This document shows positions 6,583 through 7,027 of a DNA stretch of 7,027 bases, in pieces. The DNA is from Clostridiales bacterium (GTDB lineage: Bacteria; Bacillota; Clostridia; Lachnospirales; WRAX01). Position 1 is the first letter of the stretch. Each line of letters starts with the position of its first letter. The DNA is taken from assembly GCA_031271375.1 (NCBI GenBank), contig JAISVU010000013.1, positions 1-7,027 of the forward strand, in the 5' to 3' direction. Under the pieces are notes generated by a model, which saw only the letters and a program-made list of their open reading frames with translations, was not told where the DNA came from and searched no databases. The translations under genes and the position numbers were made by a program.

Positions 6583-6658
6583 CGTAGGAGCGGGGGTCAT
6601 CACGCCCAGGGCATTATAAATCGGACACCACGGCGCGTCAAGGATGCCGCGCCCTACG
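6583..6658. repeat. Small palindromic intergenic repeat (REP/MITE-like)
   Basis: The ends are imperfect inverted repeats, CGTAGGAGCG (6583-6592) and CGCCCTACG (6650-6658). Inside are a near-palindrome GGGGGTCATCACGCCC (6592-6607) and a GGCGCG/CGCGCC stem (6632-6637 with 6648-6653). The GC-rich CGTAGGG-type ends and 'GGCGCGTCAAGGATGCCGCGCC-like' stem recall dispersed repeats seen in many Clostridia genomes (recollection, not a search). It sits in the leader of the GIY-YIG-type gene. Confidence 0.5.
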
Positions 6659-6693
6659 GACCAGGCGGATATGGAATTCGCCCCACAAGTTGT

Positions 6694-6698
6694 GGAGG
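6694..6698 (+). promoter_or_regulatory. Ribosome binding site that fixes the TTG start at 6707
   Basis: GGAGG lies eight nt before TTG 6707, an optimal spacing. The ATG at 6700 is too close and in the wrong frame, and GTG 6719 is 20 nt away. This makes TTG the best start. Confidence 0.6.
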
Positions 6699-6706
6699 GA
6701 TGCTGA

Positions 6707-7027
6707 TTGCGAACATCTGTGGAAAGATCGTCAAGTATACCAGGGTATGTATACGTTCTTGTTTCGCCGTTTTCAAAGCATGTCAAACTTGGGGGGACAA
6801 CCATTTCTCCTATGAAGCGAATCCGAGAGATTAACGCGGTCGAACCGTACAAATCACAGGGACCTTGGACGTTGCATGATTTTCGCCAAGTGAGCGATTG
6901 GCGAACGGCGGAACGTCATTTGCATGATCTTTTTCGCAGCAAATTAGTCCTCTCCATACCCGGCCAGAAGGAATTTTTTTCCATTAGCCCTCGTGAGGTG
7001 TCGAATCAGTTGAACGAACTTGATCCT
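6707..7027 (+). CDS. T5orf172/Mug113-like GIY-YIG superfamily protein, 3' end beyond the window
   Basis: The frame is open for 107 codons from a stop at 6704-6706 to the window edge. It opens MRTSVERSSSIPGYVYVLV (TTG read as Met), where GYVYVLV at 13-19 takes the place of the GIY motif. HVKLGGTT (25-32) fits the second motif (usually KIGRT). MKRIREIN (36-43) supplies the basic helix, with R38 or R40 as the likely catalytic Arg. AERHLHDLF (68-76) carries the conserved Glu69 and His residues, and GQKEFFSISPREV (86-98) is the closing motif of T5orf172 domains. These domains are often found in phage and accessory proteins and are thought to be nuclease-like. Here the domain is nearly complete and a further C-terminal region may follow. 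The start is set by GGAGG at 6694-6698. The gene diverges from all others here. The first in-frame ATG (6812) would cut off the first two motifs, so that shorter model is wrong. Family call is good; nuclease activity is inferred. Confidence 0.8.
   Translation, partial: MRTSVERSSSIPGYVYVLVSPFSKHVKLGGTTISPMKRIREINAVEPYKSQGPWTLHDFRQVSDWRTAERHLHDLFRSKLVLSIPGQKEFFSISPREVSNQLNELDP

Larger units (their letters stand above)
6321..6706. other. Divergent gene-poor region of 386 nt
   Basis: This region separates the minus-strand exported-protein gene from the plus-strand GIY-YIG-type gene. It holds, from left to right, a minus -10 element, a perfect 17-nt palindrome, a 12-nt direct repeat GAAGAGCCGAGA (6407-6418 and 6424-6435), a plus-strand promoter candidate, a 76-nt palindromic repeat element and the ribosome site of the plus gene. 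A plus reading frame (6532-6834) and a minus frame (6568-6852) cross it, but they run through the repeat element, match no family I know and lack convincing ribosome sites, so neither is called. Confidence 0.6.

Noticed and set aside
6532..6834. Plus-strand frame of 100 codons and an opposing minus frame at 6568-6852
   Set aside because: Both run through the palindromic repeat, and the second half overlaps the GIY-YIG-type gene in another frame.

Overview
The window looks like a chromosomal segment of a low-to-mid GC Gram-positive bacterium, most likely an anaerobic Clostridia-type Firmicute. The support is strong AGGAGG-type ribosome sites, lipoprotein and signal-peptide styles typical of the group, a DUF4428 protein with a YdjI-like SPFH/zinc-ribbon protein, and a copper-amine-oxidase-N-type surface domain. 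The exact taxon cannot be read from the sequence. No rRNA, tRNA or CRISPR array was seen.

Layout. (1) 1-559, minus: the front half of an IS4-family DDE transposase that runs off the left edge. It has no credible start, and two in-frame TAA codons lie just upstream, so it looks like a decayed insertion sequence. (2) A hairpin at 641-675 closes the neighbouring operon. (3) 748-4444, minus: a tight four-gene operon, transcribed right to left. In order it encodes an exported proline-rich/fibronectin-III/copper-amine-oxidase-N-like surface protein, a cytoplasmic SPFH-domain protein with three C-terminal zinc ribbons, a small lipoprotein, and a DUF4428 protein with zinc-binding motifs at both ends. 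Gaps are 11-37 nt, and two of the ribosome sites overlap the preceding stop codon. (4) A 205-nt gap holds an inverted pair of 8-nt CACAGAGG-type tandem repeats. (5) 4650-6320, minus: a large acidic exported protein of unknown function with a lipocalin-like C-terminal part. (6) 6321-6706: a gene-poor divergent region with a perfect 17-nt palindrome, candidate promoters on both strands and a small palindromic repeat element. (7) 6707 to the right edge, plus: the start of a T5orf172/GIY-YIG-superfamily protein that uses a TTG start and is easy to miss.

How the genes may work together (inference). The four-gene operon combines a membrane-scaffold-type SPFH protein, a zinc-cysteine partner protein, a lipoprotein and a surface-exposed protein, which suggests an envelope-associated or membrane-stress module. 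B. subtilis YdjI, which the SPFH protein resembles, sits in an operon with a PspA homologue. No pspA-like gene is visible here. The large exported protein just upstream is on the same strand and could belong to the same envelope programme, but the intergenic repeat separates it. The flanks carry mobile DNA (IS4 remnant, dispersed repeats), consistent with an accessory or rearranged region.
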